Notes: a model not told the origin generated them from the letters alone. DNA of 64,000 nucleotides from Bog-473 sp963824195 (GCA_963824195.1 CAWGOJ010000008.1:248001-312000); one strand, 5' to 3'. Positions 33,183-43,011 are shown, numbered from the stretch's first letter. Translations and numbers: made by a program.

Positions 33183-34370
33183 ATGCCGCCTGCCGACTCC
33201 CCCGTCTTCGACGCCGACAACCACTACTACGAGGCGCTCGACGCGTTCACGCGCCACCTCGACCCCGCGCTCGGGCCTCGGGTGATCCAGTGGGTCGAGG
33301 TCGGCGGTCGCCGCTACCACGCGCTGGGCGGCCGGATCAGCCGGGCCGTCACGAACCCGACGTTCAACCCGATCTCCCCGGCTGGCGCACTGGTCGACTA
33401 TTTCCGGGGCAACCCGGACGGCCGGCCGATGCACGAGCTCATGGGGGCGCCCGAGCCCATCCGCCCCGAGTACCGCGACCGCGACGCCCGCCTGGCCACC
33501 ATGGACGCCCAGGGCCTGGCCAAGGTCTGGCTGTTCCCGACCCTCGGCATGCTCTACGAGGAGGCTCTCAAGGACGACCCCGGGGCGGTGGTCCTCCTGT
33601 TCCGGGCCTTCAACCGCTGGCTCGCCGAGGACTGGGGCATGGCGTACCGGGACCGGATCTTCGCCGCTCCGTACATCTCGCTGGCCGACGTGGACGAGGC
33701 CGTGCGTGAGCTCGAGTGGGCGCTCGACGCGGGGACCCGCACGGTCGTGATGCGGGCAGCGGCGCCCACGACCGTGAACGGACCGCTCTCGCCGGCGGCC
33801 GACGCCTTCGACCCCTTCTGGGCCCGGGCGGACGAGGCCGGTATCACCGTGGTCGTGCACGCCGGCGACGCCGGGCTGTCGACCAACGGCTATGCGGTCG
33901 ACGGCTTCTCGGCGTCGTTCCGCGCCGGGCCGGCGCGGCCGAGCATCAAGATGTTCGCCATTGAGCGGGCGGCCCACGACTTTCTGGCCACCCTGATCCT
34001 CGAGAAGCTCTTCGATCGCTTCCCGAACGTGCGCGTCGCGTCGGTCGAGAACGGCTCGGAGTTCCTCGCCCCCTTATTCCGCAAGCTCCGCACGACGGCG
34101 CGGCGCATGCCGGGCTATTTCGCCGAGGATCCCGTGGTCACCTTCCGGCGCCATGTGTGGATCAACCCGTTCTGGGAGGACGACGTCGATGAGATCGTCG
34201 ACCTCATGGGCGACGATCGGGTGATCTTCGGATCGGACTGGCCGCACATCGAGGGGTTGCCCGAGCCGGCCGACTGGGTGACGGAGCTGCAGAAACTCCC
34301 GCCCGAGTCGGTGGCCAAGATCATGGGCGGCAACGTGTCCGAGCTCAACGAGAGGCGGCCGCGGCCATGA
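33183..34370 (+). CDS. Amidohydrolase-family protein (amidohydrolase_2)
   Basis: 395 residues. DADNHYYEALDAF gives the first metal pair in altered form (D.DNHYYE), HAGDAG contains the barrel histidine, and FGSDWPHIEG holds the late Asp. This resembles ACMSD/LigJ-like decarboxylases and hydrolases of meta-cleavage pathways. Actinobacterial copies are common in aromatic and steroid catabolism. The stop overlaps zwf by 4 bp (ATGA). Confidence 0.9.
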   Translation: MPPADSPVFDADNHYYEALDAFTRHLDPALGPRVIQWVEVGGRRYHALGGRISRAVTNPTFNPISPAGALVDYFRGNPDGRPMHELMGAPEPIRPEYRDRDARLATMDAQGLAKVWLFPTLGMLYEEALKDDPGAVVLLFRAFNRWLAEDWGMAYRDRIFAAPYISLADVDEAVRELEWALDAGTRTVVMRAAAPTTVNGPLSPAADAFDPFWARADEAGITVVVHAGDAGLSTNGYAVDGFSASFRAGPARPSIKMFAIERAAHDFLATLILEKLFDRFPNVRVASVENGSEFLAPLFRKLRTTARRMPGYFAEDPVVTFRRHVWINPFWEDDVDEIVDLMGDDRVIFGSDWPHIEGLPEPADWVTELQKLPPESVAKIMGGNVSELNERRPRP

Positions 34371-35854
34371 CCGAGGTCGTCGACCGCAGCGAGACCGTGG
34401 ACTCCGCACCGCCCCCAACCCAGCTCGATCCGCACGTCATCGTCCTGTTCGGGGCGACCGGCGACCTGGCGGCGCGCAAGCTCCTCCCCGGCCTGCTCCA
34501 CCTGTCCATCTCAGGGATGATGCCGGAGTACCGCATCGTGGGAAGCTCGACGAGCGACCTCAGCGACGAGGACTTCCGCCACCTGGCCCGCCACGCCTGC
34601 GACCAGTTCGCCGTGGGCAAGATCTCGCTGCTGCAGTGGGCGAACTTCGAGAGGCGGCTGACCTTCGTGTCGACCACGGCCGGACCGCAGGCGCTGGCGG
34701 ACGCGGTGGCCAAGGCGGAAGACGAGATCGGCAGCGACAACGTCCGCCGCCTGCACTACCTGAGCATCCCGCCGGCGGCGGCCCGCTCGGTGCTCCAGCT
34801 GCTGGCCGACGCCAAGCTGGTCGAGCGGTCGCGGATCATCATGGAGAAGCCGTTCGGCACCGACCTGGCCAGTGCGGTGGCGCTCAACGACGCCGTGCAC
34901 CAGATCTTCGACGAGGAGCAGATCTTCCGCATCGACCACTTCCTCGGGAAGGAGGCGGCGCAGAACATCCTGGCCTTTCGCTTCGCCAACGGCCTGTTCG
35001 AGCCGATCTGGAACAGGGACCACATCGACCACGTGCAGATCGACGTGCCCGAGACGCTCGGGGTCGACGACCGCGTCGCCTTCTACGAGGCGACCGGGGC
35101 CTTCAAGGACATGGTGGTCACCCACCTCTTCCAGATCCTGGGCTTCATGGCGATGGAGCCGCCGACGGAACTCTCCGCCGGTCCGATCAACGAGGAGAAG
35201 AACAAGGTCTTCCGCTCCATGCGCCCGCTCGATCCTTCCCAGGTCGTCCGCGGCCAGTACGATGGCTACCGCGAAATCCCCGGCGTGGCCGCCGATTCCG
35301 ACACCGAGACGTTCGTCGCGCTGCGGTGCGACATCGACAACTGGCGCTGGGCGGGCGTGCCCTTCTTCCTGCGCACCGGCAAGCAGCTCGGCGGCGGCGA
35401 GCGGATCATTTCCATTGCCTTCCGTGAGCCACCCAAGTCGATGTTCCCCGACGACTCGGGCATGGGCACCCAGGGGCCCGACCACCTCACCTTCGATCTA
35501 GCCGACTCCTCGAAGCTGTCGCTCTCCTTCTACGGCAAGAAGCCCGGTCCGGGCATGAAGCTCGAGAAGCTCAGCCTCCAGTTCGCCTTGCACGAGACGG
35601 GGCAGGACGCCGACGTGCTGGAGGCCTACGAGCGCCTCATCCACGACGCCATGGTGGGCGACCACACCCTGTTCAATACGGCCGAGGGCATTGAACGCCT
35701 GTGGGAGATCTCGACCCCGCTGCTCGAGAGCCCGCCCCCGGCAGAGGCGTATCCCAAGGGCGGTTGGGGCCCGCCGGCCATCAACGACCTCATCGCGCCC
35801 CGCAGCTGGCGGCTGCCCTTCGAGCGCCGCTGGCGCAGCGGCTCGACCTCCTGA
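34367..35854 (+). CDS. zwf: Glucose-6-phosphate 1-dehydrogenase
   Basis: 495 residues, normal length. NADP loop GATGDLAARKLLPGL at residues 28-42, EKPFGTDL, and the substrate motif RIDHFLGKE with the catalytic His. Makes 6-phosphogluconolactone and NADPH. It is coupled to an amidohydrolase rather than to pgl, tal or gnd, an atypical setting suggesting NADPH supply for catabolism. Confidence 0.96.
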   Translation: MTEVVDRSETVDSAPPPTQLDPHVIVLFGATGDLAARKLLPGLLHLSISGMMPEYRIVGSSTSDLSDEDFRHLARHACDQFAVGKISLLQWANFERRLTFVSTTAGPQALADAVAKAEDEIGSDNVRRLHYLSIPPAAARSVLQLLADAKLVERSRIIMEKPFGTDLASAVALNDAVHQIFDEEQIFRIDHFLGKEAAQNILAFRFANGLFEPIWNRDHIDHVQIDVPETLGVDDRVAFYEATGAFKDMVVTHLFQILGFMAMEPPTELSAGPINEEKNKVFRSMRPLDPSQVVRGQYDGYREIPGVAADSDTETFVALRCDIDNWRWAGVPFFLRTGKQLGGGERIISIAFREPPKSMFPDDSGMGTQGPDHLTFDLADSSKLSLSFYGKKPGPGMKLEKLSLQFALHETGQDADVLEAYERLIHDAMVGDHTLFNTAEGIERLWEISTPLLESPPPAEAYPKGGWGPPAINDLIAPRSWRLPFERRWRSGSTS

Positions 35855-36103
35855 CCGGGGCCGGCGTCCCCCACTCCCGCTTCGTCACCCGACCAGGTCC
35901 ACCGAGGGACTCGGCCGGCAAAGCAGTCAGGTGATCGACATGCTGTGGCTGGCCGGCTCCGAAGAGAGCGCTGGACCAAGGGATCCCCGAGGATGCTGCT
36001 GGAGAACGGGTCCTCCAGGCGATGCAGTGTCTCTTCGCCACCTGCGAATTCGTGGAGTGACGGCGTCCCGCCCGGCAGTCCAGGGCCACCCGACGGCACC
36101 GAC

Positions 36104-37036
36104 TCAGGGGATGAGCACGATCTTCCCTCTGGTGTGGCGATGCTCGAGATCCTCGAAGGCATCGGCCACCCGGTCGAGGGGGTAGGTCGCCGCGATGGGG
36201 ATCTCGATGGCGCCCGAGGCCACCAGGTCCGCCATTTCGGTGAGGACCTCGGGAGTCGAGGCGGTGACGCTGCCGTCGGCTTTGACGCCGAGCTCGTTTG
36301 CAAGCTCGAACGAGGCGATCGTCTCGATGCGGTCACGGGGAATGCCGAGGTCGACAGCGAGTTGGACGTACTCGGGCCCGAAGAGGTCGATGAAGGCATC
36401 GATCCCATCGCCGGACGCCTCCCGCAGGCGCTCGGCCAGGCCCTCGCCGTAGCTGACGGGGACGGCTCCGTGAGACCGGAGCCAGTCCGCGTTGGCGGCG
36501 GACGCGATCCCGAGGACCTGCGCGTGATGCACGGCCAGGAGCTGCACCACAACGGTCCCCACCCCGCCCGCCGCAGCCGAGACGGCGACCGTGTCACCCT
36601 TCTTGGCGTCGACGGCCCGCACGGCGGCATAAGCGGTACACCCGACCACGTAGAGAGACCCGGCGGCCTCCCAGCTCACAGCGGGAGGCTTGTGGATCAG
36701 CTGGGACGTCGGGACCGCGACATGGGTGGCATGGCTCGAACGGCTCCACGAGAAGCCCAGCACCTCGTCCCCGACCGCAAACTCGGTGACCCCCTCGCCG
36801 ACGGCGGTCACGACTCCGGCAAGGTCGCTGCCCTGGCCCGACGGAAAGGCGGCAGGAAAGCGGGCGTCCAAGGCACCGCTTCGGATGGCCGCCTCACCGG
36901 GATTGATGCCCGCCGCCTTGACGGCCACCACGACCTCACCCGGAGCGGGGACTGGCATCGGGATGTCCGTGACATAGAGGACGTCCCGATCTCCATACCG
37001 GTCGAAACGCACCGCACGTGAGCGGGTACCGGTCAT
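36104..37036 (-). CDS. Zinc-free MDR oxidoreductase (quinone-oxidoreductase-like)
   Basis: 310 residues of the medium-chain dehydrogenase family: KAAGINPGEAAIRSG, GSDLAGVVTAVGEGV, then the NADP loop AAAGGVGTVV, end motif HTRGKIVLIP. The structural and catalytic zinc cysteines are absent, as in quinone oxidoreductases. The 249 bp downstream (35855-36103) contain no gene that I can support. Confidence 0.9.
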   Translation of the reverse strand: MTGTRSRAVRFDRYGDRDVLYVTDIPMPVPAPGEVVVAVKAAGINPGEAAIRSGALDARFPAAFPSGQGSDLAGVVTAVGEGVTEFAVGDEVLGFSWSRSSHATHVAVPTSQLIHKPPAVSWEAAGSLYVVGCTAYAAVRAVDAKKGDTVAVSAAAGGVGTVVVQLLAVHHAQVLGIASAANADWLRSHGAVPVSYGEGLAERLREASGDGIDAFIDLFGPEYVQLAVDLGIPRDRIETIASFELANELGVKADGSVTASTPEVLTEMADLVASGAIEIPIAATYPLDRVADAFEDLEHRHTRGKIVLIP

Positions 37037-37244
37037 GGTGCTTCCTCCCTAGCTGGCTCGAAGCGAAGGCGCATCGGCGTGGCCCTCCGGCTCGAGGTTC
37101 ACTGTGACGCTACCGGGCGTTGCGCACGCGCCGTTCAGCTCCTCGCGTCACGCTCTCACGTGGTTCCCTCGTTCGATCCCAGCCCTGCTCCGGTCCGAGC
37201 CGAACGCCGACGCCCGATTCGCAGGGCCGTCGCGGCTGCTCGCG

Positions 37245-37607
37245 CTACCAGGCGTCCAGGGTCTGCGAGTGGAAATCGATGATCGCCAGGAGGTCTCCGA
37301 GACGGCCGATGACCGCCCGGGTGTCGGCGGCGGGGTCGGTGATCGTCCGCTGTGCGGTAAATGCGACCTCGGCGCATGTGTGCAGCATCAGGGCAATGCG
37401 CCCCCCGAGCTCCAGGTCCGGGCAGGGGTTGGTCTCCACCCACACCGTCGCTTCCCTGGTGGCGACCTCGAGCTCATCCGCCGCCGCCAGCATGGTGATG
37501 TCGTTCACTCTTATGGACCCCGAGAACCGGCTCTCGGCGCTCGTCACGCGTTGCAGGACGGCTGTCGCCTTGATGAGCCACTGCTGTCCGGTGAGTTCTC
37601 TATGCAT
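37245..37607 (-). CDS. Hypothetical protein
   Basis: 120 residues, mostly helical (GQQWLIKATAVLQRVTSAES, LGGRIALMLHTCAEVAFTAQ, VIGRLGDLLAIID). No family recognised and no good ribosome-binding site before ATG 37607. Open frames on the other strand here are less protein-like. Part of a lower-GC patch. Moderate doubt that it is real. Confidence 0.45.
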   Translation of the reverse strand: MHRELTGQQWLIKATAVLQRVTSAESRFSGSIRVNDITMLAAADELEVATREATVWVETNPCPDLELGGRIALMLHTCAEVAFTAQRTITDPAADTRAVIGRLGDLLAIIDFHSQTLDAW

Positions 37608-37740
37608 GATGATCGATGAACCAGCGGGGCAGAAGTTTCAGCCAAATGTGCCGGGCCCCGTCCTATAGCGATTCTGGCGAGACTGTCCGATCCTCCATAG
37701 AGCCATTCGGACCGTGGGCCGCACAAACTCCCGACAACAA

Positions 37741-38020
37741 ACGTCATCGGGCTGAGGGTAGGGCACGCCGGCGTTGTTGGCGAGCATCGTCAGCGGCAGG
37801 GAGGTACACAGTTCGGCGACCTCGGGTACCCCGTCATCGGTGGACAGGTCCGCGACCACCGGCTGGACCTGACGTCCGTGAACGAGGCGGCGAGGTCTTC
37901 CAGCCGGTCCGCGCGTCGTCCCACGACCTCGAGGAGGTCGTACTTGTCGGCGGTCAGGCGCTGAGCGAAGGCGGCGCCGATACCAGACGATGCCCTGGTG
38001 ACGATCGCAAGCTTGCTCAT
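37741..38020 (-). pseudogene. Broken short-chain dehydrogenase fragment
   Basis: The frame from ATG 38020 reads MSKLAIVTRASSGIGAAFAQ, RLTADKYDLLEVVGRRADRL, an SDR cofactor site (usually TGASSGIG). Near 37870 it shifts by one base; the other frame continues VVADLSTDDGVPEVAEL and TMLANNAGVP, then similarity ends about 37741. The catalytic YxxxK half is missing. So the gene is both frameshifted and truncated to about a third. Confidence 0.75.
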
Positions 38021-38238
38021 GACCCTGTTGTCCCTTCGTGCGCCCGCATCGGAGCGGGTCGCGCCACCTAGCCCATTCGTGCCGAAGTGTCCCGGCGCAC
38101 GGGGGCATTTGCCCCCTGTCCAGCTCGGGCGCCACGCCACATACTGGATGAATGGCAGCGGAGCACAACCCAGTTGCGATTCTTCACACTCTTCTCGGAG
38201 TCATTCTCCGTTAGTACGATACGGCCACGGGGAGGGCT

Positions 38239-39768
38239 ATGAGTTTTAACCTTTCGTGCATAGTTCGAGAAGCTGGCCGGCAGTACCCGGAGAAGGCCGT
38301 CGTACTGCATGCGAACGGCACCCTTACGTTCCGTGAGCTCGACGAGCTCTCTGACCGATTTGCGGCGGGTCTCCAAGATGCCGGTGTCGTAGCCGGCAAC
38401 AGCGTTGCCCTGCAGCTCCCAAATCTTCCCGAGTTCCTCATTGCTTATTTCGGCATCCTAAAGGCAGGCGCCGTGGTCGTTCCGATGAACGTCCTCTTGA
38501 AGGCCCCCGAGGTTGAGTTCTATTTGGCCAATTCAGGCGCCCAAGTATTCATCACCTTCGCGATGTTCGCCGACGAGGCCCTGAAGGGTGCTGAACAAGC
38601 CTCCGTGCACAAGATCTATGTCGTGGGAAGCACCGACTTCACCGAGAATGTGATGCCCTTCTCCGAGCTGGTCAATAGAGCGTCCGGTCCTGTCTTCGAG
38701 CCCCGCTCACCGATGGACACCGCGGTCATCATCTACACCTCTGGGACTACCGGGACTCCGAAGGGCGCGGAGTTGACACATTTTCAGCTCTACATGAACT
38801 CAGACATCCCGGGGAGGATCTTCGGGGTGGAGGAAGACGACATCGTCATCGTCGCCGTCCCGCTCTTCCACGTCTTTGGACTCTCGAGCATCTTGAATAT
38901 CGTCGTGCGCTTCGGGGCAACCATGGTGCTCCTTCCCCGATTCGACTCGACGGCTGTCCTCCAATCGATCATGAAGTACCGCGCCACCATTTTTGAGGGC
39001 GTTCCCACGATGTACGTCGATCTGCTGTCGCAGTCCGATTTCGATGACTACGACCTGTCCTCGTTGCGCGTGGCGATATCCGGTGGAGCCGCGATCCCCG
39101 CTGAAGTTCTGGAAGAGTTCGAACGCCGGGTGGGCGTGGTGATCCTCGAGGGCTATGGACTCTCGGAGACCGCGTCGACGGCCACGTTCAACCAGAGCGC
39201 CGCTGAACGCAAGGCCTACAGCGTCGGGAAGCCGATCTGGGGCACCGAGGCGGCGATCTGGGACAAGACCAACCAACCGCTGCCCTCTGGCAATGACAAC
39301 GTCGGTGAGATCGTCATCCGCGGCTACAACGTCATGAAGGGCTACCACGGCCGGCCCGACGCCGACGCCGAGGCCTTCACCGGTGAGTGGCTCCACACTG
39401 GTGACCTCGGCTACGTCGACGACGAGGGTTTCTTCTTCATCGTGGACCGCAAGAAGGAGCTGATCATTCGGGGTGGCTACAACGTGTATCCACGCGAGAT
39501 CGAAGAGGTCCTCTACACCCACCCAGCGGTCTTCGAGGCGGCAGTGCTCGGCATGGCTGACCCCAGGGTAGGTGAGGAGGTGATGGCCTTCGTCTCGTTG
39601 CGAATCGGCGCCACAGCGACTCCCTCAGAGATCATCGACTACGTCAAACAACGCGTGGCGGCCTACAAGTACCCGCGCCGGATCGAAATTCGCGACGTCC
39701 TTCCCAAGGGGTCGACCGGCAAGATCTTGAAGACAGAACTCAAGGCTGACCTGAACGAGCCCGAATGA
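38239..39768 (+). CDS. Long-chain-fatty-acid--CoA ligase (AMP-forming)
   Basis: 509 residues, ANL fold: IYTSGTTGTPKGAELTH (P-loop), GYGLSETAS (A5), WLHTGDLGYVDDEGFFFIVD (A7), KKELIIRGGYNVYPREIEE (A8) and the catalytic Lys in GSTGKILKTEL. Excellent GGGGAGGG before ATG 38239. Upstream is a short inverted repeat CGGAG-N5-CTCCG (38196-38210). Third positions are less GC-rich than in the neighbouring genes, suggesting more recent arrival. Confidence 0.93.
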   Translation: MSFNLSCIVREAGRQYPEKAVVLHANGTLTFRELDELSDRFAAGLQDAGVVAGNSVALQLPNLPEFLIAYFGILKAGAVVVPMNVLLKAPEVEFYLANSGAQVFITFAMFADEALKGAEQASVHKIYVVGSTDFTENVMPFSELVNRASGPVFEPRSPMDTAVIIYTSGTTGTPKGAELTHFQLYMNSDIPGRIFGVEEDDIVIVAVPLFHVFGLSSILNIVVRFGATMVLLPRFDSTAVLQSIMKYRATIFEGVPTMYVDLLSQSDFDDYDLSSLRVAISGGAAIPAEVLEEFERRVGVVILEGYGLSETASTATFNQSAAERKAYSVGKPIWGTEAAIWDKTNQPLPSGNDNVGEIVIRGYNVMKGYHGRPDADAEAFTGEWLHTGDLGYVDDEGFFFIVDRKKELIIRGGYNVYPREIEEVLYTHPAVFEAAVLGMADPRVGEEVMAFVSLRIGATATPSEIIDYVKQRVAAYKYPRRIEIRDVLPKGSTGKILKTELKADLNEPE

Positions 39769-39837
39769 TCCCGCCACGACTGTGTGCTCCTGTCGCACCG
39801 GTGGACCGGCGGCCCGACACACCCTCTGTGACCCACA

Positions 39838-41748
39838 TCAGAATCCCGTGGCCGCGATGATGGCCCCGTTGAGGTGAGTTCCCGACATGCCGCCGTCGTT
39901 GGGAGCGTCACCGTAATTGAAGACGTCACCGAGAGCCGACGAGACCCAGTAGCCCGCACCATCGGAGGTCGCGAAGATAGCGGTCGCGGCGTCCAGGGCG
40001 TTGAAATTGGCCGATGACGGCGAGCCCAGGTTGTTTGCCGCATCGCCGTAGGGGAAGACCTCGCCGTCGCTCAAGAGCACCCAATAACCCTTCCCGTCGG
40101 GGGTGGCCACGGCCGAGGTGACGAGGCCATGTTGGGGTGCGCCGAAGTAGGGGGCGTCGCCGAAGGTGTAGACGTTGCCCGTGGAGGTCACCACCCAGTA
40201 GCCATCGCCGCTGTGGTCGGGCATGACCGCGACCGCGGAACCCGCACAGCCCCCGATTCCCGGGCACGACCCGGCGAAGTGGGCATCTCCGAATGCGAAG
40301 ACGCCACCGTCGCGGGCCACCATGAAGTACCCGCCGTCGTCGATCGAGGGCACCATGCCCACGATGGGGGCGTTGAGGCTGTTGGGAAGACCTGAGCCGG
40401 CAGGGTGGAGCCCGAGGCCGGGAATCGATCCGTAGAACTGGGTGTCGCCGAAGCTGAAGACCCCGCCGTCAGAAGCGTCAAGCCAGTAGCCACCACGATT
40501 GGCGGTCGGCACAATGCCGACGACGGGTCGCTGGAGCCTCAGGCTCCCGGTCGATCCGTAGAAGGCAGCCGAGCCGAAGGTAAAGATCCCCCCGTCTGAT
40601 CCGACGAGCCAATAGCCGTGCGGGGATGGGGCGGCGACAACAATGTTCGTCGTGCCGCTTGAGGCCACGGAGTTCGCATCACCTGAGTACTGCCCGTGAA
40701 CAACGTCGTTCCCCTGGGGCGTACTGGTCGCCGCGCAGGACCCGGATCCGTTGGACAGAGTTGCCGTGCAGAGATAGGTCGAACCGTCCGTGAAGGCGAC
40801 AGTCCCAGTTGGTGCGGGACCCGCTGAACTGACACCAGCCGAATAGGTGACCGAACTCCCAAAGGTCGATGAGGTGGGATTGGCCGAGACCGCGGTCGTC
40901 GTCTGCTCAGGCACGTAGGTAATCGGGAATGATTGGTTGGAAATACTCCCGGCGTGGGCGATGACGTTCCCGACGCCGTCAACCATGTCCACCGAGGAGA
41001 AGACGGTCGTAGAGGGATCCACAGCATTGAGGGCCAGCTGAGTGAACTGCGCCGATCCGAAGTTCGCGAGATAGGGCTGGGGAGGACTGGTTGCCGTCGG
41101 GAGTTCCTCGATCCACTCGGCGGAGAGACCGGGTCCGGTGTAGGTGAGCGGGCCAGAGACGCTGTTCCCCGAGGTGACGTCTGCGATGGAGAGGGTCCAG
41201 CTGGTCCCAGAATTCTGCACGATCTCAGCCTGCATCTGGTCGCCAGGTGAGACCGCTCCGATCACCACAGCGGAGTTGGGGAAGAGCTCGTACCAGGCGT
41301 AGTACCCCGTGGCCCCTCCTTGGGTCGCCTGGGTCGTCCCCGTCTGGATGATCGAGGACGGGGAGCTTGGCCCGCCGTCGATCCCGATCCAGGTGGCCGA
41401 ACCCTCGAGGCTTGCCGTGGGCTGGACGGTTGGCACGACCCAGTCCGCAGAGATGCCGGTGAACGTCGTTCCACTGGCGATCTGCCCGGACCAGTTGGTG
41501 GACTCAGCCGTATAAGCCCCACCAGTCACATGAGGCCGCGGAGGTGACACCCAACGGGCGGGTCCGGTGTGGGGCTGTTCTGACGAGATGGAGTTGAAAT
41601 GCCCCCATTTCGACCAAGAGACGTGCGGAGCCACAGGCAGGCCATGGGTACTCTGAGCTCCTGCCGCCGACACGCCGCTGACCAAAGTCAGGGCGGCCGC
41701 AAGCAATGTCGCTCCCAACCACTTCGAGCCTCGAAACGACTTTGTCAC
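39838..41748 (-). CDS. Secreted G1-type (glutamic) peptidase with Ig-like domain and six C-terminal propeller-type repeats
   Basis: 636 residues. Signal peptide (WLGATLLAAALTLVSG, cut near AAGAQ), then a peptidase_G1 (eqolisin) domain at ~65-270 with STNWSG, ATWIGIDGG and AEWIEELP; the Glu of AEWI corresponds to the catalytic Glu of eqolisins. A bacterial Ig-like (Big_3 type) domain follows with TTAVSANPTSSTFGSSVTYS. The last ~270 residues are six repeats of the form GYWLVGSDGGIFTFGSAAFY, common in Acidimicrobiia exported proteins. Start GTG 41748 replaces an upstream ATG that would add unlikely residues before the signal peptide. Acid-active extracellular protease is the likely role. Confidence 0.88.
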   Translation of the reverse strand: MTKSFRGSKWLGATLLAAALTLVSGVSAAGAQSTHGLPVAPHVSWSKWGHFNSISSEQPHTGPARWVSPPRPHVTGGAYTAESTNWSGQIASGTTFTGISADWVVPTVQPTASLEGSATWIGIDGGPSSPSSIIQTGTTQATQGGATGYYAWYELFPNSAVVIGAVSPGDQMQAEIVQNSGTSWTLSIADVTSGNSVSGPLTYTGPGLSAEWIEELPTATSPPQPYLANFGSAQFTQLALNAVDPSTTVFSSVDMVDGVGNVIAHAGSISNQSFPITYVPEQTTTAVSANPTSSTFGSSVTYSAGVSSAGPAPTGTVAFTDGSTYLCTATLSNGSGSCAATSTPQGNDVVHGQYSGDANSVASSGTTNIVVAAPSPHGYWLVGSDGGIFTFGSAAFYGSTGSLRLQRPVVGIVPTANRGGYWLDASDGGVFSFGDTQFYGSIPGLGLHPAGSGLPNSLNAPIVGMVPSIDDGGYFMVARDGGVFAFGDAHFAGSCPGIGGCAGSAVAVMPDHSGDGYWVVTSTGNVYTFGDAPYFGAPQHGLVTSAVATPDGKGYWVLLSDGEVFPYGDAANNLGSPSSANFNALDAATAIFATSDGAGYWVSSALGDVFNYGDAPNDGGMSGTHLNGAIIAATGF

Positions 41749-41839
41749 TTCTCTTGCCTCCCGGTGTTGACTGCACGAGGCGGTGCTTCCCAACCACGGT
41801 GTGCCGAGATGTGCCTGGGTACAAGTGCTAGGAACGTAG

Positions 41840-41875
41840 TTGCCACTTCAACTTCTTGGCAATGCAAAATGGCAA
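41840..41875. promoter_or_regulatory. Repeated TTGCCA/TGGCAA half-sites before the peptidase gene
   Basis: TTGCCA (41840-41845) and two TGGCAA (41857-41862, 41870-41875) lie in the 294-bp gap upstream of the G1 peptidase. The outer pair forms an inverted repeat and the inner pair a direct repeat 13 bp apart. Possible operator. The rest of the gap holds no gene. Confidence 0.35.
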
Positions 41876-42042
41876 TCAAGTGGACACCATGGCGGAAACG
41901 CCCGCGCATCGCCTGGACTGAGACCAGCGCAAACCTACTGCGATAGCCGAGCAAACAGCATGAAGAGAGTGTAGTGAGGCCATCAGGACAGGTTCTATGG
42001 GCCTATTTGCCTATCCCCGTTGTGCGCTGATTGGGGGCAACC

Positions 42043-43011
42043 TCAGGGGACGAGCAGCACCCGTCCGAAGGCCTGGCGGCTCTCGATGTAGGCGTGGGCG
42101 CCCGCGGCGTCCGAGAGCGGGAAGGTGCGGTCGATGACCACCTTGAGCTCACCTCTCGCGATGGCGTCGAGGTGCCCGGCGATCATTGCGTGCGGGCGCG
42201 GCGAGAGGAACAGCTCGGCACCCAGGAAGTAGCCCGACAGCGTCTGGTTGTTCGGGCGCATGGTCGAGATGTCGAGATGCTCAGCCGCCGCCCGCCCGGC
42301 GTCGCCGACCGTGACGCAGCGGCCGCGGTAGGCGAGCACGTTGATGCTCCCCTGCAGGGTCACACCCCCCACCGAGTCCACCACGACGTCAACGCCGCGA
42401 CCGTCGGTCAACCGGCGCGCCTCGGCGACGAAGTCGTGGGTGCTGTAGTTGATGCCCTCGTCGAGGCCCAGCTCCCGCAGGCGCTCCAGCCGGTCGTCGC
42501 TCGAGGCCGTGGCGAAGACGCGGGCGCCGGCCCGCTTCGCCATCTGGATCGCTGCGATGCCCACTCCGCCCGCACCGGCGTGGACGAGCGCGGTCTCGCC
42601 CGCCTGCAGGCGGCCGAACTCGAAGAGGCAGTCGTCGGCCGTGCCGAAGGGCACCGGCACACACGCCGCCTCGTCGGTCGAGACCCCGTCGGGGATCTTC
42701 CAGGCGAACGCCTCGGGCACCGCCCGACGCTCGGCGTGCGAGCCGTCGAGGCCGACCGTCACGGCGCGGTCTCCCACGGTGAACCCGCGCACGCCGTCAC
42801 CGACTTCGGCGACCGTGCCGGCGCACTGATAGCCCACCACATGGGGCACCCGGGCCAGCGCCCCGCCCAACCGGTTCAGCGTGTCCCCGCCCTCGATGCT
42901 GACCGCCTCGACGTCGACCAGGATGTCGCCCGGCCCAGCCACCGGGTCGGGCACCTCCTCGTAGCGGAAGACGTCCGGGGCCCCTGTCTCGTAATACACC
43001 GCTGCCTTCAT
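42043..43011 (-). CDS. NADPH:quinone-oxidoreductase-like MDR protein
   Basis: 322 residues: MKAAVYYETGAPDVFRYEEV, VVGYQCAGTVAEVGDGVRGF, HAGAGGVGIAAIQMAK (NADP loop), and the end FGRVLLVP. No zinc cysteines. Reduces quinones or enones with NADPH. ATG 43011 overlaps the monooxygenase stop by 4 bp (ATGA), placing it third in a coupled operon (VOC, monooxygenase, reductase). Confidence 0.92.
   Translation of the reverse strand: MKAAVYYETGAPDVFRYEEVPDPVAGPGDILVDVEAVSIEGGDTLNRLGGALARVPHVVGYQCAGTVAEVGDGVRGFTVGDRAVTVGLDGSHAERRAVPEAFAWKIPDGVSTDEAACVPVPFGTADDCLFEFGRLQAGETALVHAGAGGVGIAAIQMAKRAGARVFATASSDDRLERLRELGLDEGINYSTHDFVAEARRLTDGRGVDVVVDSVGGVTLQGSINVLAYRGRCVTVGDAGRAAAEHLDISTMRPNNQTLSGYFLGAELFLSPRPHAMIAGHLDAIARGELKVVIDRTFPLSDAAGAHAYIESRQAFGRVLLVP

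Noticed and set aside
35855..36103. Possible small minus-strand gene downstream of the MDR gene
   Set aside because: The 99-codon frame has no ribosome-binding site, no domain and an out-of-character residue mix.
37104..37668. Overlapping plus-strand frames of 171 and 182 codons
   Set aside because: They are less protein-like than the minus-strand frame at 37245-37607 and have no domain; neither has a ribosome-binding site.
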